Below are positions 29,518 through 37,429 of a DNA stretch of 37,506 bases, one piece after another; position 1 is the first letter of the stretch, and the number at the start of each line of letters is the position of its first letter. Under the pieces are notes generated by a model. The model searched no databases and had not been told where the DNA came from. It saw only the letters and a program-made list of their open reading frames with translations. Origin of the DNA: Candidatus Pacearchaeota archaeon (GTDB lineage Archaea; Nanobdellota; Nanobdellia; Pacearchaeales; GW2011-AR1). The position numbers and the translations under genes are program-made. The DNA lies in assembly GCA_018304055.1 (NCBI GenBank), contig JAGVWY010000002.1, forward strand, positions 1-37,506, written 5' to 3'.

Positions 29518-30309
29518 ACTTGCTCCTATTAATTCTGGATGTTCTATTCTGCTGTAATATATCGGTGTTTTTTTAGGTATAATAACATATTTGTGGGTTT
29601 CACGACGTACGCTATTTAGATAACGAACACCATTATTCCTTCCACCCCCAGTAATAACAATAACCTCTGGATCAAAAATATTTATTATGGATGCAAATCC
29701 CTGTGCCATATGTTGTATATTTTCTTTTACCATATCATTTGCTTTTTTATTATTCATCTCCATCAGTTCTTTAATGAAAAATTCTTTTCCAAAATATTTT
29801 TTGCTTTTTTTTCTATGTAACTGCCAGTAATATTCTAAATCCCTTCCATTATCAATAATCATGTGACCAAGTTCAGACGCATAACCTTCTCCTACATATA
29901 ATTTTTTATTGATGATAACGCCACAACCAACACCAGTTCCCAAGGTTATAACCACAAAATTACTTTTTTTAACACCATAGTATAATTCAGAAAGAGCTGC
30001 ACAATTTGCATCATTTTCAACAGCTATTTTTTTCCTGAACTTGTTTTCTAAAAATGTTTTCAAATCAAAATTTTTCAAAGGAAGATTTGGTGGATTTTTT
30101 ATGATACCATTTTTCACTGGACCTGCAACACTTACACCAATTTTACTGATGCTGAAAGAATTAAACGCCTTAATACCATTAACAACTTCATTTAACAACT
30201 TTTTTTCAGAGGAAGGAGTTTTTATATTTTTAAATTTTAATACTCTTCCTTTTTTTATTAATGCAATTTTTAAATTTGTTCCTCCAACATCAACTACGAT
30301 TATTTTCAT
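29509..30309 (-). CDS. ROK family sugar kinase
   Basis: An ASKHA-fold sugar kinase. DVGGTNLKIALIKKG (7-21) is the phosphate loop, SVAGPVKNGIIKNPPNLP the linker to the sugar site, and VENDANCAALSELYYG and LGTGVGCGVIINKKL carry the catalytic Asp and adenosine regions. SELGHM precedes the place where most ROK kinases have a C-x-C-G-x2-G-C-x-E zinc motif. That motif is absent here (GRDLEYYWQLHRKKS), as in some archaeal members. The likely substrate is glucose, ManNAc, GlcNAc or glucosamine; the adjacent amino-sugar genes suggest an amino sugar. It is convergent with the 29122 gene. Confidence 0.85.
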   Translation of the reverse strand: MKIIVVDVGGTNLKIALIKKGRVLKFKNIKTPSSEKKLLNEVVNGIKAFNSFSISKIGVSVAGPVKNGIIKNPPNLPLKNFDLKTFLENKFRKKIAVENDANCAALSELYYGVKKSNFVVITLGTGVGCGVIINKKLYVGEGYASELGHMIIDNGRDLEYYWQLHRKKSKKYFGKEFFIKELMEMNNKKANDMVKENIQHMAQGFASIINIFDPEVIVITGGGRNNGVRYLNSVRRETHKYVIIPKKTPIYYSRIEHPELIGASLL

Positions 30310-30358
30310 CCTCTTTTCCTCTCCATAAATAAGAGTTTATTGTTTAAATATTATTCTC

Positions 30359-30814
30359 CTATTCCCTTACCAATAAACATCCTTTAATCATAGAAGACCT
30401 AATAGAGGTTAAGTCACATTTCCATTCTCTATATCCTGCTTCTTTAAATTCTATCTTTACTTCTTTTGTTTCACTAGGAGACAAAGTGATGATATCAGAT
30501 TGTTTCACAATGGTTTCATCAAGGGTTCTACATATAAAAGAAGCCTGATATTGCGCACTTTGTTCTTGACTCGGATTTTTTAATTGTATTTCACATTCAT
30601 TACGTTTAAACAATGCACCTTTTCCATTACAGCTTTTTTCACCTACAATTTCATAATCTGCATTAACAGAAATAAAATCACATCTAAAATTAGATTCATC
30701 AATTATTGCAAATCCGGTTAATCCTATTAGAGATAAAAAATATAAAAACAAACCCCCAAGTATAATTCCTATTATAAATACAAAAACTAATAAGAGTGTT
30801 TCTCTACTATTCAT
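30359..30814 (-). CDS. Membrane-anchored extracytoplasmic protein, 151 aa
   Basis: An N-terminal helix (about 5-32, ETLLLVFVFIIGIILGGLFL) ends in LTGFAI, a motif common in DPANN surface proteins as far as I recall. The rest is a beta-rich domain with four cysteines (FRCDF, EKSCNGK, NECEIQL, FICRTL) and further ones near the end, likely disulfide-bonded. The open frame extends eight codons to a TTG, but a TATA-like run (minus strand, about 30839-30847) is 28 nt before the ATG at 30814, so I start there. Function unknown. Confidence 0.62.
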   Translation of the reverse strand: MNSRETLLLVFVFIIGIILGGLFLYFLSLIGLTGFAIIDESNFRCDFISVNADYEIVGEKSCNGKGALFKRNECEIQLKNPSQEQSAQYQASFICRTLDETIVKQSDIITLSPSETKEVKIEFKEAGYREWKCDLTSIRSSMIKGCLLVRE

Positions 30815-30875
30815 GTTTATATGGATAAGAAAAAACAATTTTTAAGGATTTACTATATTTCTTATTAAAAAACAA

Positions 30876-30924
30876 GTACATTTTAATGTACATAAAGTTT
30901 ATAAATAAGTGCATCATAATGTAC
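30876..30924 (+). promoter_or_regulatory. Paired operator-like palindromes flanking the ATPase TATA box
   Basis: GTACATTTTAATGTAC (30876-30891) is a perfect palindrome; GTGCATCATAATGTAC (30909-30924) is a close second copy. Their centres are 33 bp apart (about three helical turns) and the TATA-like TTTATAAAT (30898-30906) lies between them. A regulator bound to both could block the transcription machinery at this promoter. Confidence 0.6.
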
Positions 30925-30976
30925 ATATAAAATTAAATAAAAAATCCATCGGGCTTTAGCCAGAGGTATTTTTTAA

Positions 30977-31030
30977 GCCAAAAATTTGGAATGTCGCCTT
31001 AAAAGGCGAGGTATTAAACCAAATTTTTGC
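30977..31030 (+). repeat. Nested hairpin in the leader of the AAA ATPase gene
   Basis: Outer arms CAAAAATTTGG (30979-30989) and CCAAATTTTTG (31019-31029) are perfectly complementary over 11 bp. Inside them TCGCCTT/AAGGCGA (30994-31000 with 31003-31009) forms a second 7-bp stem. The structure ends 8 nt before the ATG at 31038 and would be within the leader predicted from the TATA-like box at about 30900. Confidence 0.6.
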
Positions 31031-31037
31031 AATAAAA

Positions 31038-32291
31038 ATGGAACGAGTAAAACTAGAAGAATTTAATCATTGGTGGATAGAAAAGAAAGTAGACCCAGAA
31101 TTAGCCTTGCCATTTAAGAGAGAGAGCTTTTTAGAAATAGAAAAAAATGTTCACAAGAAATTTATAACTGCTATAGTTGGATTAAGGAGAGTTGGAAAAA
31201 CAACAATAATATACCAGATTATTGATAAACTGATAAAAGAAAAAATAGAGGCTACAAACTTATTATTTTTCTCATTTGATGAAGTTTCAGCAAAATTAAT
31301 TGAGGTAATAGAAGCATATAAAGAGATACATAAAAAAAATTTTAGGGAGGAAAAGATATATATTTTCTTAGACGAGATACAAAAATGCGAGAACTGGGAA
31401 AATCAACTAAAAAAATATTATGATCTCTACCCTAAACTTAAATTTGTTATAAGCGGATCAGAATCATTATTTATCAGAAAAAAAACAAAAGAAACTCTGG
31501 CAGGAAGGATGTTTGAATTTAGTTTATATCCATTTAATTTTAAGGAATTTCTTAAATTCAAAGGAGTAACTGAAAATGAATTTAAATATGAATCAAGAAT
31601 TAAGCCATTTTTTATTGAATATATACAAAAGGGTGGATTTCCGGAAACTTTTTCCATTAAAAGCGAAAGAGAATCTAAAGAATATATAAGGTCCATAATC
31701 ATTGACAAAATAGTTTACAAAGATATTCCTTTTGTTTTTAAACTAGATGATCCGCGTTTCGTTAGTATCCTTTTGGAGATTATATCAAGTAATCCTGGGA
31801 TGTATATTGACTATCAATCATTAAGTAAAAAGCTTGGAAGAGATAGAAGAGTAATAAAAAATTATATTTCCTATATTCAAGAAAGCTTTTTGATAAGGCT
31901 TTTAGGAAATTATAGGCATGGTAGTATGACTACTTTAAGAAAAATGAAAAGAGCATATCCGACAGATAATTCCTTTATTAACTTATTTAGTCCAAAAATT
32001 GATGAAAATCTTTTTGGAAGAATGGTTGAAACCGCCGTAATAAACAAACTTCATGCAATTTCTTTTTGGAAGAATGGAAACGAAATAGATGTAATCCATG
32101 ATAATATTCCTCTTGAAGTTAAATATCAGGAAAAGATTAATTTATCAGATTACAAGTCATTGTTAGAATTTATGAAAAAGTTCAAAGTAAAAAAAGCAAC
32201 TTTAATAACAAAAAAAGAAGAAAAAGATGTTAAGGTAGAAGAAGGAATAATAAAGCTGATTCCTGCTTGGAAATGGTTTTTAATGGATTAG
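31038..32291 (+). CDS. AAA_14/DUF4143-type ATPase
   Basis: Residues 40-190 form a P-loop ATPase: Walker A GLRRVGKTTII (48-58), Walker B IYIFLDEIQKCENWENQLKK (about 106-125), and the FVISGSESLFIRKKTKETLA sensor region. The C-terminal half carries the DUF4143 domain, with a winged-helix-like segment (YQSLSKKLGRDRRVIKNYIS) and a terminal strand pair (GNEIDVIHDNIPLEVKYQEK). Its D-x(n)-E-x-K spacing resembles a PD-(D/E)XK nuclease-like core. Such ATPases are widespread in archaea and often mobile; the function is uncertain. Upstream it has a double operator-like site and a leader hairpin, so tight control is likely. Confidence 0.87.
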   Translation: MERVKLEEFNHWWIEKKVDPELALPFKRESFLEIEKNVHKKFITAIVGLRRVGKTTIIYQIIDKLIKEKIEATNLLFFSFDEVSAKLIEVIEAYKEIHKKNFREEKIYIFLDEIQKCENWENQLKKYYDLYPKLKFVISGSESLFIRKKTKETLAGRMFEFSLYPFNFKEFLKFKGVTENEFKYESRIKPFFIEYIQKGGFPETFSIKSERESKEYIRSIIIDKIVYKDIPFVFKLDDPRFVSILLEIISSNPGMYIDYQSLSKKLGRDRRVIKNYISYIQESFLIRLLGNYRHGSMTTLRKMKRAYPTDNSFINLFSPKIDENLFGRMVETAVINKLHAISFWKNGNEIDVIHDNIPLEVKYQEKINLSDYKSLLEFMKKFKVKKATLITKKEEKDVKVEEGIIKLIPAWKWFLMD

Positions 32292-32341
32292 GTTTTTATT
32301 ATACTAAATTATTATGAGTAATACTTTTAATAATAATTTTT

Positions 32342-32599
32342 CTAATTGTATGCTCTTTCTCTTTTGTCAATATCTGAAACGAAAATAGTGTTTTTATCAT
32401 AAAAAACGCTATACTGAATTCTATAATCCCCAACTCTAACCCTGAATATTTTCTCCTTTTTTCCAACAACTCTTTTAACATCAGAAGGAAATGGCTCAAT
32501 TTTCAGCTTTTCTATTTTTTCAATAATTCTTCTAGCAATTTCCTTATCTGTTTTCTTGATAAATTTTTTGGCGTCAGAACCAAATTCCGCAGAAAACAT
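32342..32599 (-). CDS. RelE/ParE family toxin
   Basis: An 85-aa protein with the RelE-type fold: MFSAEFGSDAKKFIKKTDKE, then helix ARRIIEKIEKLKIEPFP, strand FRVRVGDYRIQYSVFYDKNT, and IFVSDIDKRERAY. The R-V-x-V-GDYRI-x-Y and D-x-R-x-x-AY patterns are typical. RelE toxins cut mRNA on the ribosome; ParE-like ones act on gyrase. The basic residues and C-terminal Tyr favour a RelE-like mRNase, but this is inference. It follows the antitoxin gene after 1 nt on the same strand. Confidence 0.82.
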   Translation of the reverse strand: MFSAEFGSDAKKFIKKTDKEIARRIIEKIEKLKIEPFPSDVKRVVGKKEKIFRVRVGDYRIQYSVFYDKNTIFVSDIDKRERAYN

Positions 32600-32600
32600 T

Positions 32601-32804
32601 TTACAACTCCAGTTCTTTCTTCAAATCCTCAAGAGGAATAGTTTTTCTTTCTTTATATTCTTTCATTGCCCTCTCAAATCTTTCTTCTTCTTCAGTTGTC
32701 ATGATAGTATCTGGGTCAAACATATGTGTCTTTATGAATTGGACTTCTTTTCTTAGAGCTAAAATCTCCCTATACATTTTTTCCATGTTTATCGTTTCTG
32801 CCAT
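32601..32804 (-). CDS. Antitoxin partner of the RelE-type toxin
   Basis: A 67-aa protein upstream of the toxin in the same operon. An N-terminal helix (TINMEKMYREILALRKEVQF) likely dimerises or contacts DNA. The acidic C-terminal part (TMTT-like TTEEEERFERAMKEYKERKT, then a leucine-rich LEDLKKELEL) would wrap the toxin. A TATA-like run (CCTTATATAGATT, minus strand, about 32822-32834) is about 25 nt before the ATG. No classic AbrB or RHH motif is evident, so the identification rests mainly on size, operon order and charge. Confidence 0.7.
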   Translation of the reverse strand: MAETINMEKMYREILALRKEVQFIKTHMFDPDTIMTTEEEERFERAMKEYKERKTIPLEDLKKELEL

Positions 32805-32950
32805 GATATTTAATATTCCTAATCTATATAAGGTTTTCTAAAACGTAACAATAGATACATTTATTTTTAGGAGTTTGATTGATCTAGGATAAAAGGAAGG
32901 AATAATTATTTATTTTTTTATTACTAATTTCAGATAAAAATCTCTGAAAA

Positions 32951-32963
32951 ACTATATATATTA
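32951..32963 (+). promoter_or_regulatory. TATA-like box of the 1394-aa secreted protein gene
   Basis: ACTATATATATTA is centred about 26 nt before the ATG at 32982, which fits a leaderless transcript and argues against the upstream in-frame TTG at 32964. Confidence 0.5.
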
Positions 32964-32981
32964 TTGATTCTATGGGATTTA

Positions 32982-35900
32982 ATGAAAAGAAAAGAGGTTG
33001 TTGTAATTTGTTTGATTTTGGTAACTTTTGTCTATGCACAATTTTTAATCGCAGAAGAATTTATAGAATTGTCAAGAGAAGACTTATCTCCTCCAATTAT
33101 ATTTTTAAACGACAGCAATTTTGAGAAAATAATTTATAAAGAAAGTGAAGAAATTTTCACAGTTTACATTTTAACATTCCATTCAGAAGATTTATTAATT
33201 GAGAAAATTAATTATACCTTAGACGAAATTGATAGAATAGTTACTAAGGACTATAACGGAAGCTATATTTCTATTTATGAAAATTATATTGAATGGATAA
33301 GTAAAGAGAAAATAATTCATATTGAAGGCTCAGGTAAAGAAAATATCATTAATAGCGATTTATTGTCAGATTATTTAATTAAATATCAGTCGAACACAAA
33401 CGATTATGTTAAAAAATTGCAGTCAGAAATTTTTTCTACGAATATTATAGTTTTGGCATCTGATTGTGATAAATGCGGAGAAGGTTGGTTTGATAATTGT
33501 GAAAAAGATGAATGCTACGATTTAGGATCTTCTTGTTATTTGGGATGGGCATCATGCACTGGTTTTGGAGATTGTTATTGTTATGATGGTTCTAGCCTCC
33601 AAAATGGAAATGATGCATATTGTAATTATAAAGGGCAAAGAGAAAATGGATGCGATTATGAGGAATATGATTGCGATTTTGATAATCAATGTTCTGGAAG
33701 TTTAGATTGTGTGGATTTTGATGGAGGCGTTTGTTTATTAGGATTAGAATGCGGTTGTTGTAATGTTAGAGAAAAATGGAACACTCAAATGAATAAATGT
33801 TATATTAGAATGGAACATGAAGATTATGATTGTGATTCTAATTCTGATTGTAAGCCTGGATTAATCTGTGATGGAAACACTCCAGTAACGGATTTAGAAA
33901 ATGAAGGATGCTGTTACGCTTATGAGAATTGGAATACTAACGATTTTATATGTAATAAGGCTGTAAATGGTGAGATATATTCAGTTACTCAAGTTGGAAA
34001 TAAATTTATTGATTCTAAATATGTAAATTTAAAATTAAGAGTTTTTGTTGAAGATGACGATTTAATTGAAGACGACGTTGTTGATTTTTTTGATATTTAT
34101 GTAGATTCTAATGGTAACTTTAAATTTAATCCTGAGAGACATATAACTTGGTGGAATAATCCACCTTTACTAGTGGACTACAAAATAGATAGTATATTTG
34201 CAATTGAAGGAAATGAAATCATAGGAAAATGGACAAATAAATTTTCTAATAAAGAAACTTTTCAATATGCAGAAGATTGGGTTGAACAAATTATAAGAAT
34301 TCATAAAGATAAAAAAACCTGGAGAAAAGTCAAATTTCCTGAATTAGATTCTACAACAATATTATCAACTAATAATTATAATACCTTAGATTCAAATGAA
34401 GAATATGTCCATTTAAAATGGAACGGATTATTAAATTTAAGCAATATAGGAGAATATAAATTACTGTTCAATTCTACTGGAAGTTTAAAATTATCAATTA
34501 ATAATATTACATTGATAGATACAGAAAAAAGAATTAATGAAGAGAAACTCATAGGTTTAATTATAAAAAATAAATCTAATAATTTAGAGTTTGAGCTTCT
34601 TGAAAAAGCTTCAAGTATTCCAAGAATATACCTATCTTATAATAATAGCAACTTTATAGAAGTTGATAGATCAATATTAATAAAAAAAGAGACTCAAATA
34701 AAGTTTATAAACAAAAAAGAAGATGCTTTGTTTACTAATGATATTATAACCAATACACAACCAGATTACATAATCTCTTTCTTAGAAAAACCAAAAACTA
34801 TCAGAAAACAAAAACCTCTAATTTTTGTTCATGGTAAACATGGAGAATCAGGATATTGGAGTGAAAACAATTCTCAAGAGTATTTTAATAATAAAGGATA
34901 TGATGCATGGGAATTTTATTATCCTGGAGACGATTATATTAACATGAGTGGAGCTTTACTTGGAGACGCCTTAGATTATCTAAAAAGAAATTATTATAAT
35001 TCATCTCAAAAATTCGATTTAATAACTCATTCGATGGGAGGATTAGTCGCAAGAAGTTATGTTCAAAATATTTCTCCATATTCTTACAAAAACGATATTA
35101 ATCATTTAATGATGATAGGATCACCTAATTATGGAAGTGGGGGAGCTTCAGGAGTAAATTTTAATTGGTATTATGGAATTTTATCTTATAGATATTTTGA
35201 AGGATTATATAGAGGAGATCAAGAGATTTACAAGTCTCCAATCTATCAACAAATGTCTTTGGGAAGTGAATTCGTTAAAGATTTAGAATACACAAATATT
35301 TCTAACATCAATGCACTTATTGTCACGGGAAATAAAAATTCAGTAGATTTTAAAAGTATAAACTCTTGGTTATGTTCAATAATTGATAATATTGGCCATA
35401 AAGAGGGTGATGATAATGAACAGGATTGTTTGGTATCAATTGCAAGCTCTAGCTTATTAAATAATAATATACCTATTGCAATTTTATCGGATAAAAACCA
35501 TGTAACTGAAGTTGATAGAATAACAGACTACTCAAATTTAATAACGTCATTTTTATTAGATTCTCCAGACAGCACATTAGCCTTTTATTCATATGCATAT
35601 CATAATTCAAAAACAGGATATAAAAAGAATTTTAATTATAAAGAAGGCTCTGTTCAAATAAGATTATTAGAAAATGATAAAATTTGGAATGAAAATTCAT
35701 ATAAAGATTTACAAATACGAAAATTAGATTCCCCACATCAAGGATTTATCTTTAATCTTACTAGAAATATTCAATCAAAAAATTACTTTCACTTTAATAG
35801 AAAAAGTGGAGTAGTAGATTCATTCTATACAATTCCTGCCGGAAATTATAAATTAATAATCCTTGGATATGAAGATGATGAGAAATTGCGTTTCACAGTA

Positions 35901-37166
35901 AAGCCTATGGAGACAAATTTTTTAATAGTAGAATTAAGTGAAATGGTTTCAGACATTCCCTCTCTCTCCATCCTCTCCCCTCAAAACAACTCCATTATTA
36001 ATTCTTCAAATATCTTTGTTATGTTTAACACATCTAACTGGAATATTGGAGGAAAAGGTGATAAACATATTCATTTCCATGTAGAAGGAATCCCTGGATT
36101 AAGTTTTTCAGACCATCTAATGTTTTATAATGGAGATGATAAAATCGTTGAATTTAATTTTCAAAATGGAAAAAATCCATTTGCTAGCTGGGTAAATAAA
36201 AACACAATAAGATTAAACAATTTATCAAATGGAAAGTATAAAGTAAGGGCACATTTGGCTACTGAATCACATCAACCTCCTGGAAATAAAGAAGCTGATG
36301 TGATTATCTCTTTTATAGTGAATGTTTCGAAAGAAGATGGCCTTTGTACTATCAATGCCCCATTAAATAATCTTATTAGTAAAGAAAGAAAAATTGATTT
36401 TGATATAATAGCTTCTGAAAAATTAGCGAGTATCGAATACCTAGATCAAAATGATAGAATTCCAAGATGGAGAAATTTATGCAGAAATTGTAATAAATAT
36501 GATAAAGGTAAAAGCTTTTCAGATGGTGAACATAACATTTTTATTAGATGCAATAATTTCTTTGGAAATAAAAAAGAACATGAAAAAAAGATTATCGTAG
36601 ACTCCAAAACCCCAAGAATTTCAAAAACAGAACCAAGTAGAAGATTTGCATCAAGTATTTTTAATGTAGAATTTACAGAAGAAAATCCTACATCTTTAAT
36701 TTTGTTTTATGGAAATAGTATAAAAAATAAATCTTTAAACATTAAAAATGATTGTAATCTCGATAGAACGCGATATATATGTAAAAAACAAGTTAATTTA
36801 AGTGATTTTGATGGACAAGAAATTAGATACTGGTTTGAACTCACTGATATTGTTGGAAATAAAGATGTTTCAAGAGAAAATTCATTAAAAGTAGATACCT
36901 TATCTCCCATTTTAAATTCATTCAACTATTTAACTAACAATAAAAGAGTTGAATTTATCTTTAATATTTCAGAAGAAAACTTCGACGAGATAACTTATAT
37001 AGATCATACTGATAGTAAACCTCGCGAAAGAAGATTATGCTCTAGATTGAGAGACAGTATTTGTCAACAAAGAAAAACTTTTAAATCAGGACATCACGAA
37101 TTAACCATCTTTGTAAAAGACAAAGCGGGAAATGTTTTAGAAAAAAACATTTTTTTCATGGTTTAA
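32982..37166 (+). CDS. Large secreted protein with lipase-like alpha/beta hydrolase domain
   Basis: 1394 aa. A signal peptide (MKRKEVVVICLILVTFVYAQ) is followed by an uncharacterised region (to about 155) and a cysteine-rich region (about 160-326) with many short C-x(n)-C repeats. A beta domain (about 440-565, WNGLLNLSNIGEYKLLFNST) resembles PA14-like sugar-binding modules. An alpha/beta hydrolase domain (about 610-870) contains IFVHGKHGESGYW and the nucleophile elbow LITHSMGGLVARSY with Ser684, like triacylglycerol lipases or PGAP1-type esterases. The C-terminal 450 residues look like repeated Ig/FN3-like beta domains. The start is chosen over a TTG at 32964 because of the TATA-like box. It probably acts outside the cell, on lipids, or in attachment to a host. 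Domain names are from pattern, not search. Confidence 0.78.
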   Translation: MKRKEVVVICLILVTFVYAQFLIAEEFIELSREDLSPPIIFLNDSNFEKIIYKESEEIFTVYILTFHSEDLLIEKINYTLDEIDRIVTKDYNGSYISIYENYIEWISKEKIIHIEGSGKENIINSDLLSDYLIKYQSNTNDYVKKLQSEIFSTNIIVLASDCDKCGEGWFDNCEKDECYDLGSSCYLGWASCTGFGDCYCYDGSSLQNGNDAYCNYKGQRENGCDYEEYDCDFDNQCSGSLDCVDFDGGVCLLGLECGCCNVREKWNTQMNKCYIRMEHEDYDCDSNSDCKPGLICDGNTPVTDLENEGCCYAYENWNTNDFICNKAVNGEIYSVTQVGNKFIDSKYVNLKLRVFVEDDDLIEDDVVDFFDIYVDSNGNFKFNPERHITWWNNPPLLVDYKIDSIFAIEGNEIIGKWTNKFSNKETFQYAEDWVEQIIRIHKDKKTWRKVKFPELDSTTILSTNNYNTLDSNEEYVHLKWNGLLNLSNIGEYKLLFNSTGSLKLSINNITLIDTEKRINEEKLIGLIIKNKSNNLEFELLEKASSIPRIYLSYNNSNFIEVDRSILIKKETQIKFINKKEDALFTNDIITNTQPDYIISFLEKPKTIRKQKPLIFVHGKHGESGYWSENNSQEYFNNKGYDAWEFYYPGDDYINMSGALLGDALDYLKRNYYNSSQKFDLITHSMGGLVARSYVQNISPYSYKNDINHLMMIGSPNYGSGGASGVNFNWYYGILSYRYFEGLYRGDQEIYKSPIYQQMSLGSEFVKDLEYTNISNINALIVTGNKNSVDFKSINSWLCSIIDNIGHKEGDDNEQDCLVSIASSSLLNNNIPIAILSDKNHVTEVDRITDYSNLITSFLLDSPDSTLAFYSYAYHNSKTGYKKNFNYKEGSVQIRLLENDKIWNENSYKDLQIRKLDSPHQGFIFNLTRNIQSKNYFHFNRKSGVVDSFYTIPAGNYKLIILGYEDDEKLRFTVKPMETNFLIVELSEMVSDIPSLSILSPQNNSIINSSNIFVMFNTSNWNIGGKGDKHIHFHVEGIPGLSFSDHLMFYNGDDKIVEFNFQNGKNPFASWVNKNTIRLNNLSNGKYKVRAHLATESHQPPGNKEADVIISFIVNVSKEDGLCTINAPLNNLISKERKIDFDIIASEKLASIEYLDQNDRIPRWRNLCRNCNKYDKGKSFSDGEHNIFIRCNNFFGNKKEHEKKIIVDSKTPRISKTEPSRRFASSIFNVEFTEENPTSLILFYGNSIKNKSLNIKNDCNLDRTRYICKKQVNLSDFDGQEIRYWFELTDIVGNKDVSRENSLKVDTLSPILNSFNYLTNNKRVEFIFNISEENFDEITYIDHTDSKPRERRLCSRLRDSICQQRKTFKSGHHELTIFVKDKAGNVLEKNIFFMV

Positions 37167-37212
37167 TATAGTATCTCCGAATAAGATTTAGCACTATAAG
37201 ATTACTCCATAA

Positions 37213-37245
37213 AGCTTATATACTTAACCTATCTATTAGATAGGT
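37213..37245 (+). promoter_or_regulatory. TATA-like box and 19-bp perfect palindrome at the DUF2080 gene start
   Basis: CTTATATA (37215-37222) is about 28 nt before the ATG. ACCTATCTA-T-TAGATAGGT (37227-37245) is a perfect palindrome ending exactly at the ATG (37246), between the TATA box and the likely start of transcription. A protein bound there would block initiation. Confidence 0.55.
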
Positions 37246-37404
37246 ATGAAAAGAGTAAAAGTCATAGAAAAATCAACGCTTACTCTGAAAGGAATAAAAT
37301 GTTTTCTTGAAAGAGAAGTCAAACCTTTTGGAACAAGTGCGAGAATAGACTTTCCAAAAGAATTCATCGGTAAAAAAGTTTATGTGATAATTGCCGATGA
37401 ATGA
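37246..37404 (+). CDS. DUF2080-like transposon-associated protein, 52 aa
   Basis: Reads MKRVKVIEKSTLTLKGIKCF, then LEREVKPFGTSARIDFPKEF and IGKKVYVIIADE. The segment with VKPFG-x-SARI-x-x-PKEFIGKKV matches what I recall of DUF2080, a short archaeal protein often encoded next to transposase genes. An SpoVT/AbrB-like swapped-hairpin fold is plausible from the size. Its stop overlaps the region in which the next ORF begins. The palindromic operator at its start suggests autorepression. Confidence 0.62.
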   Translation: MKRVKVIEKSTLTLKGIKCFLEREVKPFGTSARIDFPKEFIGKKVYVIIADE

Positions 37405-37429
37405 AGACAAGCTCTGTTTTAGTTTGAAG

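Noticed and set aside
30945-30970. CGGGCTTTAGCC before the ATPase gene as a remnant of an IS200/IS605 end hairpin.
   Set aside because: The stem is short and incomplete and no TnpA or TnpB sequence is nearby.
30960-31020. A CRISPR-like short repeat from the two GAGGTATT occurrences.
   Set aside because: Only two 8-nt copies without regular spacers; no cas genes in the window.
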